Assembly: GCF_000739935.1 (NCBI RefSeq)
Contig: NZ_BBJU01000024.1
Location: 62,001 to 126,000 of the forward strand
Reading direction: 5' to 3'
Length of the DNA stretch: 64,000 bases
Source of the DNA: Agrobacterium rubi TR3 = NBRC 13261
GTDB taxonomy: Bacteria > Pseudomonadota > Alphaproteobacteria > Rhizobiales > Rhizobiaceae
Below the pieces are notes generated by a model. That model had not been told where the DNA came from. It did no database searches and saw only the letters and a list, made by a program, of their open reading frames with translations. This document shows, piece by piece, positions 27,941 to 38,098 of the stretch. Position numbers and translations under genes: made by a program. Within the stretch, counting starts at the first letter, position 1. Each line of letters starts with the position of its first letter.

Positions 27941-29611
27941 CTACAGACTGTTTACGGTTGGGCCGCGCGGTCGGCTTTCATAAGTCCGCCGGCTGTCACT
28001 GATGGGGGGCAATGCTGGCTCCGGCCGGACAAAAGCACGTGAATATCTATCGGACGGTTCAGCGAGAAGCTGCGCTGCGTCGCTCGGTAATTTCATCATC
28101 AGGCGCTCATATTCCACAACATTAGTGTAAGTGCCGGTTCTTTGCCCCTTTTCATTGCGATCCGCTATCAGGACATCTTTTTGAGACAGTTGTTGCAACT
28201 TTTCCGGGGACAAATCTGGAACCTCACGTAAGTTCGGGCCATCCGCAACAATAACCGCTGCCTGTCTGTCAAACTGCTCAAACTTGACACTATTCGCATG
28301 ACTTTGCCGACCCATCGACACGGGCAGACCAACTTGATCCATCAGTTGGGTAAAGTGTTCGGGGTCGGAATATTCCAGTCTTGAAGGTGACATGTAACGG
28401 TTTCCGTCGCGAGCAAGGACCTGAACTCGATCCCACAACTTTCCCTCTTTCAAGGCTTGCGTCCAAGGGGAGTTGGGTAGGTTTTGCAATAGGTAGTCAA
28501 CGCTTACATGGCGATCGCGAGTCATCCCTCCCTGGCCATCTGGCTGCCTTCCCATATTCACAGTCGCAGCCGGAAACTGCTTGTTGTGAGCTCGATTCTC
28601 GCCGGCGAACTCTGCGAAACGGATATCCGCACTGCCCCGCTCCCATGATTCCAAATATTTGGAGTCATGCATAATCCCAGATTTGGATTTGAGCTTGATC
28701 TCGGTATCGCTACCGTATTTAGTTTTGATTGCGCGTTCGAATTCCTCAAATCGCTTGTTAGCGTAAGCGTCGCCCGCAAACCTGTACGAGAAATGTATAT
28801 CATTTTGCGGGGTCTTGATTAAGATATCCGGCAGCAGTGAACCAGCTTGAAACTGGTGCTCATAGCGTTTTTGAATTTCTCTGCGCCCGTATTTCTCTGT
28901 TTGTATATATCTATCCTCAGGCCTCAATTTATAATTTCGGTCGAGCTTAATATTCTTGTCTGTTTGATAGAAGATGTCGGTGCCAGTGATGCCCATCTCT
29001 GCGTGAGCGCGATTCCAGACTTCCAACTTGTACTGAAAACACTGTTTACTCTGTTCTCTTGGCTCCAGGTTATGCAATTGTGCAGCCAATTGCTCCGGGA
29101 TATCGATCCTCTCGAATGCGAGGGGCGGGGGATAGTAGTTGCCGACTCCATCCCTATAGAGCCGGCAGCTCGCATTGAATTCCGCCTTGGTGGGCAGATG
29201 ATCGAGGTTACCTTTAGTAGTACCTGCGAACTTGTCTTGTCCGGTTTGCCGCACAAGAATATACTCGTCGGTACGCCGATCATGGCCTGGTAAAGCCATC
29301 TTCGCGAATAAGTTGGATAGCTCATTTTCAACCTCAGACCGATTGCCTTGAGCGCTGCTAGAAACATGACTTGACTGAGAATCGAGCATGTCCGCATCCA
29401 ACCGCGGGCCGAGATCATCCGTGTGAGTCGGGCTTCCGTGCATGTTGTGTTCGGGAGTTTCTTGGCTACCCGTCATATCAATTTCGGACATCCCGGTGGA
29501 ATTTACGCCCTCCCTCTTCTGGCGCTTCAAATTCACGAAATCAGAAGTTTCGACATTGCCTGCTGCGGTCTCAGTGATATTTTCACCATTGCCTTCGGCC
29601 TTTGGATCCAT
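27941..29611 (-). CDS. virE2: VirE2, single-stranded DNA-binding effector
   Basis: Encodes 556 aa. VirE2 is exported separately and coats the T-strand in the plant cell, protecting it and helping nuclear import. The body matches the family ('MALPGHDRRTDEYILVRQTG', 'YRFAGDAYANKRFEEFE'). The variable, acidic N-terminal 100 residues are typical. The C-terminus 'SRRTYESRPRGPTVNSL' carries the Arg-x-Arg export signal. Lies 13 bp after virE1, its chaperone. Confidence 0.96.
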   Translation of the reverse strand: MDPKAEGNGENITETAAGNVETSDFVNLKRQKREGVNSTGMSEIDMTGSQETPEHNMHGSPTHTDDLGPRLDADMLDSQSSHVSSSAQGNRSEVENELSNLFAKMALPGHDRRTDEYILVRQTGQDKFAGTTKGNLDHLPTKAEFNASCRLYRDGVGNYYPPPLAFERIDIPEQLAAQLHNLEPREQSKQCFQYKLEVWNRAHAEMGITGTDIFYQTDKNIKLDRNYKLRPEDRYIQTEKYGRREIQKRYEHQFQAGSLLPDILIKTPQNDIHFSYRFAGDAYANKRFEEFERAIKTKYGSDTEIKLKSKSGIMHDSKYLESWERGSADIRFAEFAGENRAHNKQFPAATVNMGRQPDGQGGMTRDRHVSVDYLLQNLPNSPWTQALKEGKLWDRVQVLARDGNRYMSPSRLEYSDPEHFTQLMDQVGLPVSMGRQSHANSVKFEQFDRQAAVIVADGPNLREVPDLSPEKLQQLSQKDVLIADRNEKGQRTGTYTNVVEYERLMMKLPSDAAQLLAEPSDRYSRAFVRPEPALPPISDSRRTYESRPRGPTVNSL

Positions 29612-29624
29612 CGTCTAACTCCTT

Positions 29625-29816
29625 TTAGCCGGCTAGGTTTTCTTCGGGGAGCGGGCAGTGAAGGACAAAATTCTCCAGTTCAATCATTTCGAGATCCAAA
29701 CTCGTAAAGCCATTTGACTGGTGATGGTCGCTCAACTCCTCTTTGTGAATTTCTTGCGGCTTCTCAACCGCCAAGACAGGCATGTTTTTATTCGCATTTA
29801 GCTTGATGATCACCAT
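29625..29816 (-). CDS. virE1: VirE1, VirE2 secretion chaperone
   Basis: Encodes 63 aa ([18 protein letters not shown]...LEMIELENFVLHCPLPEENL), acidic, with the amphipathic helix typical of VirE1. It binds VirE2 in the bacterium, prevents it from aggregating and binding DNA, and allows export. Its start overlaps the stop of a small upstream ORF. Confidence 0.93.
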   Translation of the reverse strand: MVIIKLNANKNMPVLAVEKPQEIHKEELSDHHQSNGFTSLDLEMIELENFVLHCPLPEENLAG

Positions 29817-29935
29817 ATCATTGTTTCTCCTACAGAAATTACGATTTTCCTAGTGCCTTCCGCTCCGATCCTGCCCAGCCCAAATCCATCGAACGGAAAA
29901 TTATCGGTGCAAATTAAGGTTTGCTCCATCTTCAT
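29810..29935 (-). CDS. small ORF before virE1, function unknown
   Basis: A 41-codon frame starting [15 protein letters not shown] and ending GETMIW. Its ATG overlaps the stop of the ORF upstream (ATGA, 29932-29935), and its own stop overlaps the virE1 start. Such coupling on both sides suggests it is translated as part of the virE leader. I do not recognise the product. ATG 29929 is an alternative start. Confidence 0.4.
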
Positions 29936-30183
29936 GGCCCCGAATGGCCCGGTGCGAGTGTAGGGCCTCCTGCACAACTCTCTTCAGACGTGGCGCATGC
30001 TTTGCCGGAAGCCCACAATCGTCGACGGTTTTCATCTTTCTCTTGAACCAAAAGTCGCTCAAAACAAGTCACACAGTGAGGTTGTCGGTTTGCCGCCAGG
30101 TCAACTTGACTATCGACGTAAGCGGCTTCAGCCGGTAGCCTGCGCGGGACGAAAGCCGTCCGATCAACATCATCACCGTGCAT
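29932..30183 (-). CDS. small ORF at head of the virE operon (possible virE0)
   Basis: An 83-aa frame starting [17 protein letters not shown]. It is coupled by ATGA overlap to the next small ORF and starts about 115 bp after a vir-box-like site at 30298. Nopaline plasmids have an annotated gene before virE1 called virE0; this could be the counterpart, but I cannot confirm identity from sequence alone. No domain is recognisable; Cys-x-x-Cys is present (HCVTCFER). Confidence 0.38.
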
Positions 30184-30957
30184 TGCTTTCTAGGCTGCTG
30201 CAGCGGCAGTCACTCTTCGGACACAATCAAGACTCCTAATAGAATTGAGCCTTCGGTGAATCTACCATCCGAGCCTCCGTCATTAAACGAATATCGCGTT
30301 TCATATGTAATTCTTGCCAAGTCACGGAGTTAGCACGACTTTATCGAATAAGGCCGCAGGAGATAGTGATCGAGTAACCGGTGCCGTGTGAATGTAATTC
30401 TTTCGGAATGCCACAATGACTGGTCGTTCGGGATCCCGCCGTTAGCGTTTACGGTGTTCTGCACGGCCTCGACCCTACGGATCAGACTCTTCGCTTGTCG
30501 AGGGGGATAGTATTCCTCGACGCGCCTCGACAATCTCAAAGCGCCCAGCAAATCCCTCATCATCCGCCATGCCAAATCTCCAGCTCTTGCCGGAGACGTA
30601 TTGGCACGGACCTCAATGCTCAGGAATATCCGTATTCAATGGGATGGAGACGGCGGATACGTTGTACGGTCGCAAATTTCGGCTCTCGGCGAACTCAAGT
30701 TTGCCCTATCATCCGACGATGGCGAATTGTGCAGTTCATTCAAGGTCGATCGAGCGGCATCAAGAGCTTGGCGATCCTCGCCAACGGAGACGGAAGCGGC
30801 TTGATGCGCGATCGTCATCTCCGACTCTAGCCGCTCATCGCGTTCGTTTCGAAGATGACTATTGGCATCTCCTCGTTGCGACCGGGAGGGGTTAACGGGA
30901 GGATTCTGCCAGACTTGTTTATCGAGGGCGCGTTCCGCGGCGCGTAATCTTTGAGTG
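30184..30957. other. virE upstream region, no certain gene
   Basis: A 774-bp stretch with several overlapping frames on both strands. The minus-strand frame at 30636-30977 gives 113 hydrophilic, Arg/Glu/Ser-rich residues and might be an effector remnant. Another at 30330-30575 (81 codons) overlaps the likely virE promoter. Neither shows a known family. Confidence 0.4.
30298..30309 (-). promoter_or_regulatory. candidate vir box for the virE operon
   Basis: The minus strand reads TACATATGAAAC, 10 of 12 against the VirG-binding consensus TNCAATTGAAAY. It lies upstream of the two small ORFs and virE1, which suggests that the virE transcript includes them. Confidence 0.5.
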
Positions 30958-31186
30958 TCAAGTTCGCGTTCGCTCAACCGATACCCCGGGCTTCATTGCA
31001 GCGTCGATCAGCCGGTCTTTCTCGACCGGATCGAAACGCCGCTTCCCGTTGGGAAGAACCTTCACAGCCCGAAGACCCCCTGAACCATTCAAGATATCCA
31101 ATGTCATTGTGTCCACAGTCTCCCTTGTGGACACAGACTCCTTCATTCGCTGTTCTGTGAATAGGTGCGGTGAATTGTGCGCTTAC
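30958..31186 (-). mobile_element. IS66-family end with tnpA fragment
   Basis: The minus strand begins at a 23-bp end, GTAAGCGCACAATTCACCGC and on, at 31186-31164, like IS66-type inverted repeats (compare 59961-59939). A reading frame from 31146 gives 'VLPNGKRRFDPVEKDRLIDA' and 'AMKPGVSVERT', the start of an IS66-type OrfA. Similarity ends near 30960. Confidence 0.7.
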
Positions 31187-31345
31187 GATCGATCGCACGG
31201 GGCTTGGCAATAGAAGCTGTCGAGCGTTTCTCCGCCGATTATTTTCCAGGGACGAGACAAGCAGATGGTGGATCAAAAGTTGAATGGCACTGCTGTCAAG
31301 AAATCGATTGCGAAGGCCGTAACAATCATTGTCTAGGCGACTTTG

Positions 31346-33871
31346 TCAGCGATTGAACGCTTTGTCTCTGCCTCGATCGCGCGGATCATAAACCCGTCGT
31401 TCATCGGGCTCGTCGGTAGTATATTCAACCTCAGCGGTCGACGATTGAGCTTCCAAAGGTGACGCGCCAATTAAGCCGGCGGTCCGGTTCAACGCCGCAA
31501 CGAGTGCCTGCTTTTTCTGCCGTACACCAAGTTGTTTGGCGTCCAGATCCTTCTTTACGTCGTACAGGGCCAAAAACCGCTGATACACTTGACACTCACG
31601 CTCGAGAGTTGGCCATTTTCCGGTCAATGCGGTCTCGCGGGCAAGCACAGCTTCCGTTTGCCCACGAGGCCCAAGGTGTAGCAATGGGGGCGCTTGTTCT
31701 TTGCTGGGTGGTGAAAGGACCGGATCACGGCTCACTGTATAGTTGTAGCTAATTGTCGCAACTTGAATTGGCATGGTAACCCCATCGGGCGTTTCACTTT
31801 GGAGACCATGGGTGGCGAGCTGGTGCGCGTAGCCCAGCTGGTTCAACTGGTACCCATTTGAAGCTGTTGCACCTTCCGCGGACGCAACAGGGTCCGACAG
31901 GGTTGCCCTTTGATCTGCGCGATAGCTCGCATCATCCGGCCATCCGCGCCCGACCAGTCCAGTCCGTCCTCTTCCTGTCCCTACGTGTTGCCGATGAAGC
32001 TCCTTGTATTCGAGGTATGCCGGCATTGGCCTTTCGAGACGACGGCCTTCTTTGGTCGCCCGCAAAGTATCGTGGACGACCTTAAATCCGAAAATGTGCT
32101 CCGATTCGTATTTCCCGGTCTCTGTAGCCAGCCGAGCTCGTTCGTTTTTCCGGCTTGCATAGGTACCAATATTATCGGTTCGCGGCCGAGTAGTTTGTTC
32201 CGACGGAGAGGGCTCAGCCGCTTGTCCGCAATCTTCGGACAACAGTCCTTGCGCACCGAACTTGCCGCCGTGAATAGTCGCGTTTACTGCCCGGCGGCCT
32301 TTGGTGCCTAATCGCTTAATTTTACTGACGCCATCCAAACGATTACATTTGGCGATGCTTTCCGTTGGATTTGCATCCGGTCCAGGCGACCCGAAATTTA
32401 ATGCACGCCTCGTTTCCAATTGTGAGCATGCCGGTGATTGCAGGTGACTCGCCTCTTGTGCTGCCAGATATGCGAAGGCGGGCCGGCCTGAATCTGATTG
32501 ATTACCCAAAGCGCGGTTGGACTTGTTGGCGCCACTCGATTGCGAAGTGGGGCTAAGCGCCTCGGCTTCCGCAAACGGATCATGTTCATCGGGAATCCAG
32601 GCCAACGGATCAAGATCCGCAAGGCGCGCGTTCACCACAAGATTTTGCCATCGCGGTTGGGCAGGCTGCCTCCACCTTCCATACGCTTGACGTTCCGCAT
32701 CCCCTAGCGACATTCCCTCGTATAGAAAGACTGGCGAGGATGTCTTTGCAAGTAACGAATTCGAAACCGAAGAGCTTGCTATGGAAGCCTGGCGCGCATC
32801 TAGGATGAGGGCTTCCCATGACGGTCGTTCCGGTTTGCTCCAGTTCTCGTATGCAGCATGCTCGGGTTCCCCGAGCTTCATTCCATCATAGATAAATGAC
32901 GCGGAAGAACTCTTCCGCTGGTCGGTCGAGTCCTTCAGGCTGGCCTGTCTTGCATCGGGCCCAAACTCTAAGTTTTCTTCAAGGGAATTGTGCTCGTCTG
33001 TAATCCAAGAAGAATGGTCGAGTTCTGCCATGCGTGCATTAACGACGAGGTCCTCCCACGTGGGCTGAGCGTCCTCTTGCCATTCTTTGTAGGCTTGCCG
33101 TTCCCCCTCACCCAGTGGAATTCCCTCATACTCAAAAGTCGAGGAAGACCCTTCTGAAGCAAAGAGCCAGGCGGAGCTGTCAATTGCATCAAGGCGCGCC
33201 TTAAGTACCAGGTCTTTCCACGTGGGCGGCTCCGCGTTGCCCCAGTTATCATATGCCTCGCGCTCGGGTTCTCCGAGCCTCATCCCGTCATGGTAAAACG
33301 ATGTAGAAGAATTCTCGTCCTGGTCGATCGGTTTTTTCCGCTTGCGTTTCGACGCTTCAGACCGAAACTCCTCGCCTTCTTTGAGGGGATTGTGCTCGTC
33401 TGCGATGTCAGCACAAGGATCAGGTTCCGCCATTCGTGCGTTGACAACGAGGTCTTCCCATGTGGGCTGAGCGTCCTCTTGCCATTCTTTGTAGGCTTGC
33501 CGTTCCCCCTCACCCAGCGGAATCCCTTCATATCTGAAGATCAAAGGCGACTCCTCGCCCAAATCGGGGAGCCAAGCGGAACTGTCGATTGCATCAAGGC
33601 GCGCCCTGAGTACCAGATCTTTCCATGTAGGCCGGTTCGATGGACACCAGTTCTCGTATGCTTCACGCTCCGCGGCGCCAAGCTTCATGCCATCATAGTC
33701 AAATGATGCAGATGGATGCTCGCCGCGATCGGTTTGGCCCTCAAGCGAGTCGTCAGCCGGACGGTTCCTGGGCTCGATTAGATTAAGGACAGGGGTAGCT
33801 CCGGCGGGAACTTCGGCAAGCGATGCAGTCGAACCGCTAAGATCGACGTTTGGGTTTCCTGACGGTCTCAT
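31346..33871 (-). CDS. virD5: VirD5, exported effector with six internal repeats
   Basis: Encodes 841 aa. VirD5 is exported into plant cells, where it acts in the nucleus; reported roles include stabilising transferred factors and disturbing mitosis. The N-terminal half contains six repeats of about 45-75 residues built on 'YDGMKLG..ER.AY..W' plus 'PTWKDLVL.AR'. Odd and even units differ systematically ('DGM' versus 'EGIPLGEGERQAYKEW'), pointing to duplication of a two-unit block. The C-terminus 'DERRVYDPRDRGRDKAFNR' is Arg-rich like other substrates. Lies 111 bp after virD4. Confidence 0.93.
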   Translation of the reverse strand: MRPSGNPNVDLSGSTASLAEVPAGATPVLNLIEPRNRPADDSLEGQTDRGEHPSASFDYDGMKLGAAEREAYENWCPSNRPTWKDLVLRARLDAIDSSAWLPDLGEESPLIFRYEGIPLGEGERQAYKEWQEDAQPTWEDLVVNARMAEPDPCADIADEHNPLKEGEEFRSEASKRKRKKPIDQDENSSTSFYHDGMRLGEPEREAYDNWGNAEPPTWKDLVLKARLDAIDSSAWLFASEGSSSTFEYEGIPLGEGERQAYKEWQEDAQPTWEDLVVNARMAELDHSSWITDEHNSLEENLEFGPDARQASLKDSTDQRKSSSASFIYDGMKLGEPEHAAYENWSKPERPSWEALILDARQASIASSSVSNSLLAKTSSPVFLYEGMSLGDAERQAYGRWRQPAQPRWQNLVVNARLADLDPLAWIPDEHDPFAEAEALSPTSQSSGANKSNRALGNQSDSGRPAFAYLAAQEASHLQSPACSQLETRRALNFGSPGPDANPTESIAKCNRLDGVSKIKRLGTKGRRAVNATIHGGKFGAQGLLSEDCGQAAEPSPSEQTTRPRTDNIGTYASRKNERARLATETGKYESEHIFGFKVVHDTLRATKEGRRLERPMPAYLEYKELHRQHVGTGRGRTGLVGRGWPDDASYRADQRATLSDPVASAEGATASNGYQLNQLGYAHQLATHGLQSETPDGVTMPIQVATISYNYTVSRDPVLSPPSKEQAPPLLHLGPRGQTEAVLARETALTGKWPTLERECQVYQRFLALYDVKKDLDAKQLGVRQKKQALVAALNRTAGLIGASPLEAQSSTAEVEYTTDEPDERRVYDPRDRGRDKAFNR

Positions 33872-33982
33872 GGCGATATCTGCTTAATCGGCAACCTCGG
33901 GGTCTAGCTCCGCATTCGATACAACCGGAATATCTGACGACGCCCCGCATCGAATGATTCCAATGTGAAAGGCAGCTTGAAG

Positions 33983-35989
33983 TCATTTCACCGAGTGCGA
34001 GGACGCGGGTCCATATCGTTGCTGAAGCGCAATGATCTGCTCCAGCAGCTGCTGTTGTGCAATCATAGCTGGAGCCATTTCAGCTGAAACACCGAAATCT
34101 GGCACCACGCCACCGGCGTCTTCTTTCACCTCATCGCTTTCAATAAGGCCCTGGGGGACGTCAATTCCAGTTGGGAGGCTGTCCTGCTCGTCATCCATTT
34201 CACTGTTTTGCGGTGTAGCGGCTTCCATATTATTAGGTATCGAATCGATGTCACCTAAGCCCTGCGCCTCCGTGACGGCGGCATGTTGACTGAGGTCTTG
34301 CCCATCCCGATGGACACCTTCCGAAAGCATCAAAGATGCGGGCTCAGGGAGGGCGCCAATTTGGCATTCGAAAAGGCGCCTCAGCATACGATCGGAATAA
34401 TATCGCACCTTTCGTAGTTTGAGAGGCGGATGCCCTTTAATAAGGACGATTTCATTGTTATCGTCAAGCAAGCGCACTTGTTCGGGGCGCAAAAGCGGTG
34501 CCCCCTGATCGGAAATCTGGATGTTATGATCGAACATTCGGGCTTGACTGTATGAGGTCGAACGCGCCTTGAACGTATAGTCGCCGATAGCTTTTGAGAT
34601 ATAGGTCGGTGTTTCGTCGTCGGCCGTGGCCATAAATACTTGCACGCCAGTGTTACTGAGAAAGTTTTGTTTGCCCGCGTCATCGTAGGTGCCCGTCAAG
34701 GCCGAGAGACTCTGAATAATAAACATGAAGCGGCCTTTGTAACCGGCGATGGTTGTAATCGCGGTCTCGATTGCCTCAAGCTTCCCCAGGTGTTTAAATT
34801 CGTCAAGGAGAAACAAAACTTCATGCCGCTCATCTTTACCTGGCAGTGATCGCTGCAGAATTGACACGACCTGCTGAAAAAGGAGGCGCATCAATGGCGC
34901 CACGACCTCGAGGTCGTTGGGACTGACGCAAAGATAGACGCAGGTCCTCTTCCGACGCAGATCATAGACGGAAAAATCTGATCGACTTGTCGCTGCTTTA
35001 ACCAATGGATCAGCCCACAGGTTAAGTCCGCCGTCGCCGAGCACTGATGTATAAGAAGTCAAAATTTTCGTGTCGTTACCCGCCATATTGTCGAAAATAC
35101 GCTGAGCCTCTTTATTTCGGCTTTCTTCCGCGAGGTGCGCAAAAAGTTTGTACTTCTCTCCAGGTTGAGCAAATAAGTCGTAGACCGCACCAATTGTTGG
35201 CGTACCGCGCTCAATACAGGTAAGGATGCCCGCAACGAAAAGGTCCCGCGCGCCGTCGATAAAGCCTTCCGCTCCCTTGCCTTTGGCCGTGATGAGGTTT
35301 GCGGCGAGGCGGCGCGTCTCGGTAAACTGCCGCTCGAGCGGTAAAGCTGCAATATCGAGGACGGGATTGTAACAATGAGTCCGTCGCTCTGGATCCAGAG
35401 GTGAGAACTTGAAAACGGCGTCGCCGCCCGCTTTGCGTGCTCTGGAAGTCAGCTCAAAAAGCTCGCCTTTGACGTCGAGGGCTATCACCGAACCCTTGAA
35501 GGTTAGGAGCGTCGGAATAACGACGCCAACGCCTTTGCCGGCGCGCGTTGGCGCGACAACAAGACTGTGAGGCTGTTCGCCATTGGTCAGATAACTGCCG
35601 AACCAACGAGGGCCACACGTCTTTCCAAAGATCGGCCCCTTGATACGATTATAGCGCTGCAGGTAACCGGCGTGCCGCATTTCGCCAAATCCCGCCCAAC
35701 GAGCCGTGCCATGATGCTCGTGATTGCGAAACGATATGATAAGTTGGCTTAACAGCACAACAATAGACGTCGAGACGACAATGGCTAAACCGCAATAGAA
35801 GACGGGGGTCGCATGACCCATATAGAGCGGGGTCTCGTACCAAAAGGCGAAGACGCTAAACGTCATCATCGCTTCGCCATTGAAACCATGGCGAAATGTT
35901 ACATAGAGACTTGCCGCGCAAAAACCGGCTGCCAGCGAACATACGATGCTGACAGCTAAACGCTGGGGCGTAGTCTTGCTCGAATTCAT
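33983..35989 (-). CDS. virD4: VirD4, type IV coupling protein
   Basis: Encodes 668 aa from ATG 35989 (MNSSKTTPQRLAVS), the family start; an upstream in-frame extension is rejected because it overlaps virD3. VirD4 is the inner-membrane ATPase that brings VirD2-T-strand and effector proteins to the VirB channel. Two N-terminal membrane segments (about 12-30 and 60-85) are followed by Walker A 'APTRAGKGVG' and Walker B 'VLFLLDEFKHLG'. An acidic, variable tail follows about residue 560. Confidence 0.96.
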   Translation of the reverse strand: MNSSKTTPQRLAVSIVCSLAAGFCAASLYVTFRHGFNGEAMMTFSVFAFWYETPLYMGHATPVFYCGLAIVVSTSIVVLLSQLIISFRNHEHHGTARWAGFGEMRHAGYLQRYNRIKGPIFGKTCGPRWFGSYLTNGEQPHSLVVAPTRAGKGVGVVIPTLLTFKGSVIALDVKGELFELTSRARKAGGDAVFKFSPLDPERRTHCYNPVLDIAALPLERQFTETRRLAANLITAKGKGAEGFIDGARDLFVAGILTCIERGTPTIGAVYDLFAQPGEKYKLFAHLAEESRNKEAQRIFDNMAGNDTKILTSYTSVLGDGGLNLWADPLVKAATSRSDFSVYDLRRKRTCVYLCVSPNDLEVVAPLMRLLFQQVVSILQRSLPGKDERHEVLFLLDEFKHLGKLEAIETAITTIAGYKGRFMFIIQSLSALTGTYDDAGKQNFLSNTGVQVFMATADDETPTYISKAIGDYTFKARSTSYSQARMFDHNIQISDQGAPLLRPEQVRLLDDNNEIVLIKGHPPLKLRKVRYYSDRMLRRLFECQIGALPEPASLMLSEGVHRDGQDLSQHAAVTEAQGLGDIDSIPNNMEAATPQNSEMDDEQDSLPTGIDVPQGLIESDEVKEDAGGVVPDFGVSAEMAPAMIAQQQLLEQIIALQQRYGPASSHSVK

Positions 35990-36062
35990 CACTTCACCGA
36001 GATTCTTCGATCGATCGCAAATTGGGCTTTTGATTTGGGTGTTGCTGCGAACAACACAGCCT

Positions 36063-38087
36063 TTACCGCCCGTAACCTTCACGTGAACGCGAATCCAATC
36101 CTCTATAAGGGTGTGTCCTGCGATCACGGTCATCCCGTTTCCAAATGTCGTCTATTGCCGAATGTTCTGCCGCATGACTAGCCAGTTGTCGGTCCGCGCT
36201 GGGTCTAGACATCACGTCGCGAACGGGCGTAAACGCGTGAGTTCTACCAAGATTGTCATGCCCCAAAGCAGGAGCAGGGTCACCAAGCCTGGCAGCGGTG
36301 TTTTCGACGTCATTTCGCGCCCTAGAACTGTCAACGGCCGGCTTCACGTAAGTGTTCTCTACCAATTTGTCACAAGTCTTTTGTGCCTCGTAGAACCACG
36401 ATGTAATCGGCTGATTGGCATTGGGAACCAACGGGGTAACCGATCGAGGGCTAACCCGGGGTGCAGAAGAGTTGCCCAAATCAAACCGCGTATCGGCTTC
36501 GGTCGAGATTTTTTGCTTCCCCTTTTCAACAGCAGTTCTTGCGATCCGCTCCGACTCTTCGATATGGGCCAGATCGGCATCGGTTAGATCGGGGAAATCC
36601 TCAAGGCTTGCTTGCGATGTCTTCAGTGAACGTGAACGCTCGCCATTCAGTCTGGTAAGACTCACACTATCGATCGGCATCTTCTCCGCGCGTTCGACAA
36701 CGCCTTCTTTCCGGAAGACGTTGTCTGCTCCCGCTCCGCGCAAATCTGGTACTATATTTCGCACTGATAAAGATCTGTTGGAGTGAGATTCGACTAGTGC
36801 GTCGATTTTTGCCAGTTCGGCCTCGGTGAAATCAGGGAAGTCATCGAGCTCCACTCCTGAGGACCTCAGCGCTTGCGGTGAATGCCCGCCACCGCGACCA
36901 AAAGGTACCTCCCAGTTAGTGGGCACCCCGTTCGCCCTGTCGGACACGCCTTCTTTCTGGAAAGCGCCGCCTGGTCCGCGCTCACGAAAGTCCGGTGCGG
37001 CGCACTCCCCGGCCGGGGGCCCCTTGGAGAGAGATTCGAACACCGCATCGACTTTTGCCAGTTCGGCGTCGGTCAGTTCAGGGGAATCGCGGTTTGTTTG
37101 TGATAACTTCTGTGCACGCGGTGAAAGGTCATGATGGGATCCAAGGATTGCGGCGCCAAGGGGACCCCTCCCCTGTTCGCTCGAGTGGTCACTGCTGACA
37201 TCGTCGAGAGTTTCAGTGTGTGCGCTATGAGAACTTGCCTCAGCATTCGAATTAGGCGTTGTTACGGTAACTGAAAGACTCTGAGCTTCGCGCCCAAGAT
37301 ACCGGCTGTCCGCGGAATCGCCGAACTCCTCCAGCCCTCGGAGCGGTGACGAAATGGTGTTGCCTGAATTCCTGGTCGTCTCGCTGCCAGTATCCCTCTC
37401 GAACCATTCTGCGAGTGGGCCTGAATAGAGAGCGGAAACAGGAGTGCCATCGGGAAACGTCGAACTTTCCTGCGCAGATTTCTGTGCTCTATCTGCCGAT
37501 GGCTGAACATTGTACACGCCCTGTTCCGGCGCGCCTTGCCAGTTCGACGAATGCGCGGCCCGGTTCACGGGAGAAGATGCCGAGATAGTATTGATCTCTA
37601 TGCCTAAGCCGACTTGCCTCTTTATGGTTAATCCGCTTGCATTGCCGGGATACTCAATTTCGCGCGGTCGCTTTATGCCCCTTGCACTTAAATCTGGCAA
37701 CGCACTGGCTTCCCTGTCTTGTTTATCAAGATTTTCCCGTTCAAGCTCACGCAGATACTGCATACCGGTGCGGAAAGAACCGCTTTTTTTCCGCAAAATT
37801 GCGGATAGGTCCGTGCGGGCTTCGGATATTCCTGGCGGGATTACGGGATCCCGCAGACGGGCCGCTCCCAGTCGTCCGCCACTCGCCGATGTTTCTTGGA
37901 CGCCGTGCGGCATATCTTCAATTGGCGGTCGCGACAAAGCCGTTGGGACCGAAGTGTCCCGACCGTCTTCTCCAGCAACGATTGATTGTGCCTGGATGGG
38001 GATCCGCGCGGTCCCACGCCCTTCATCATTCGAAGCCACAGGAGCGGGCCACGCATAGTGTCTGGTGAACTCTTCATTTGCCATCAC
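36063..38087 (-). CDS. virD3: VirD3, function unknown
   Basis: Encodes 674 aa, hydrophilic, Ser/Arg/Glu-rich, with no recognisable enzyme domain. Position between virD2 and virD4 fixes the name. The central part holds three copies of a motif like '[15 protein letters not shown]' ('[15 protein letters not shown]', '[15 protein letters not shown]'), about 75 residues apart, with related linkers ('[10 protein letters not shown]', '[10 protein letters not shown]'). In known Ti plasmids virD3 is not required for tumours. It starts 11 bp after the virD2 stop. Confidence 0.85.
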   Translation of the reverse strand: MMANEEFTRHYAWPAPVASNDEGRGTARIPIQAQSIVAGEDGRDTSVPTALSRPPIEDMPHGVQETSASGGRLGAARLRDPVIPPGISEARTDLSAILRKKSGSFRTGMQYLRELERENLDKQDREASALPDLSARGIKRPREIEYPGNASGLTIKRQVGLGIEINTISASSPVNRAAHSSNWQGAPEQGVYNVQPSADRAQKSAQESSTFPDGTPVSALYSGPLAEWFERDTGSETTRNSGNTISSPLRGLEEFGDSADSRYLGREAQSLSVTVTTPNSNAEASSHSAHTETLDDVSSDHSSEQGRGPLGAAILGSHHDLSPRAQKLSQTNRDSPELTDAELAKVDAVFESLSKGPPAGECAAPDFRERGPGGAFQKEGVSDRANGVPTNWEVPFGRGGGHSPQALRSSGVELDDFPDFTEAELAKIDALVESHSNRSLSVRNIVPDLRGAGADNVFRKEGVVERAEKMPIDSVSLTRLNGERSRSLKTSQASLEDFPDLTDADLAHIEESERIARTAVEKGKQKISTEADTRFDLGNSSAPRVSPRSVTPLVPNANQPITSWFYEAQKTCDKLVENTYVKPAVDSSRARNDVENTAARLGDPAPALGHDNLGRTHAFTPVRDVMSRPSADRQLASHAAEHSAIDDIWKRDDRDRRTHPYRGLDSRSREGYGR

Positions 38088-38098
38088 TCGGTCCTTCT

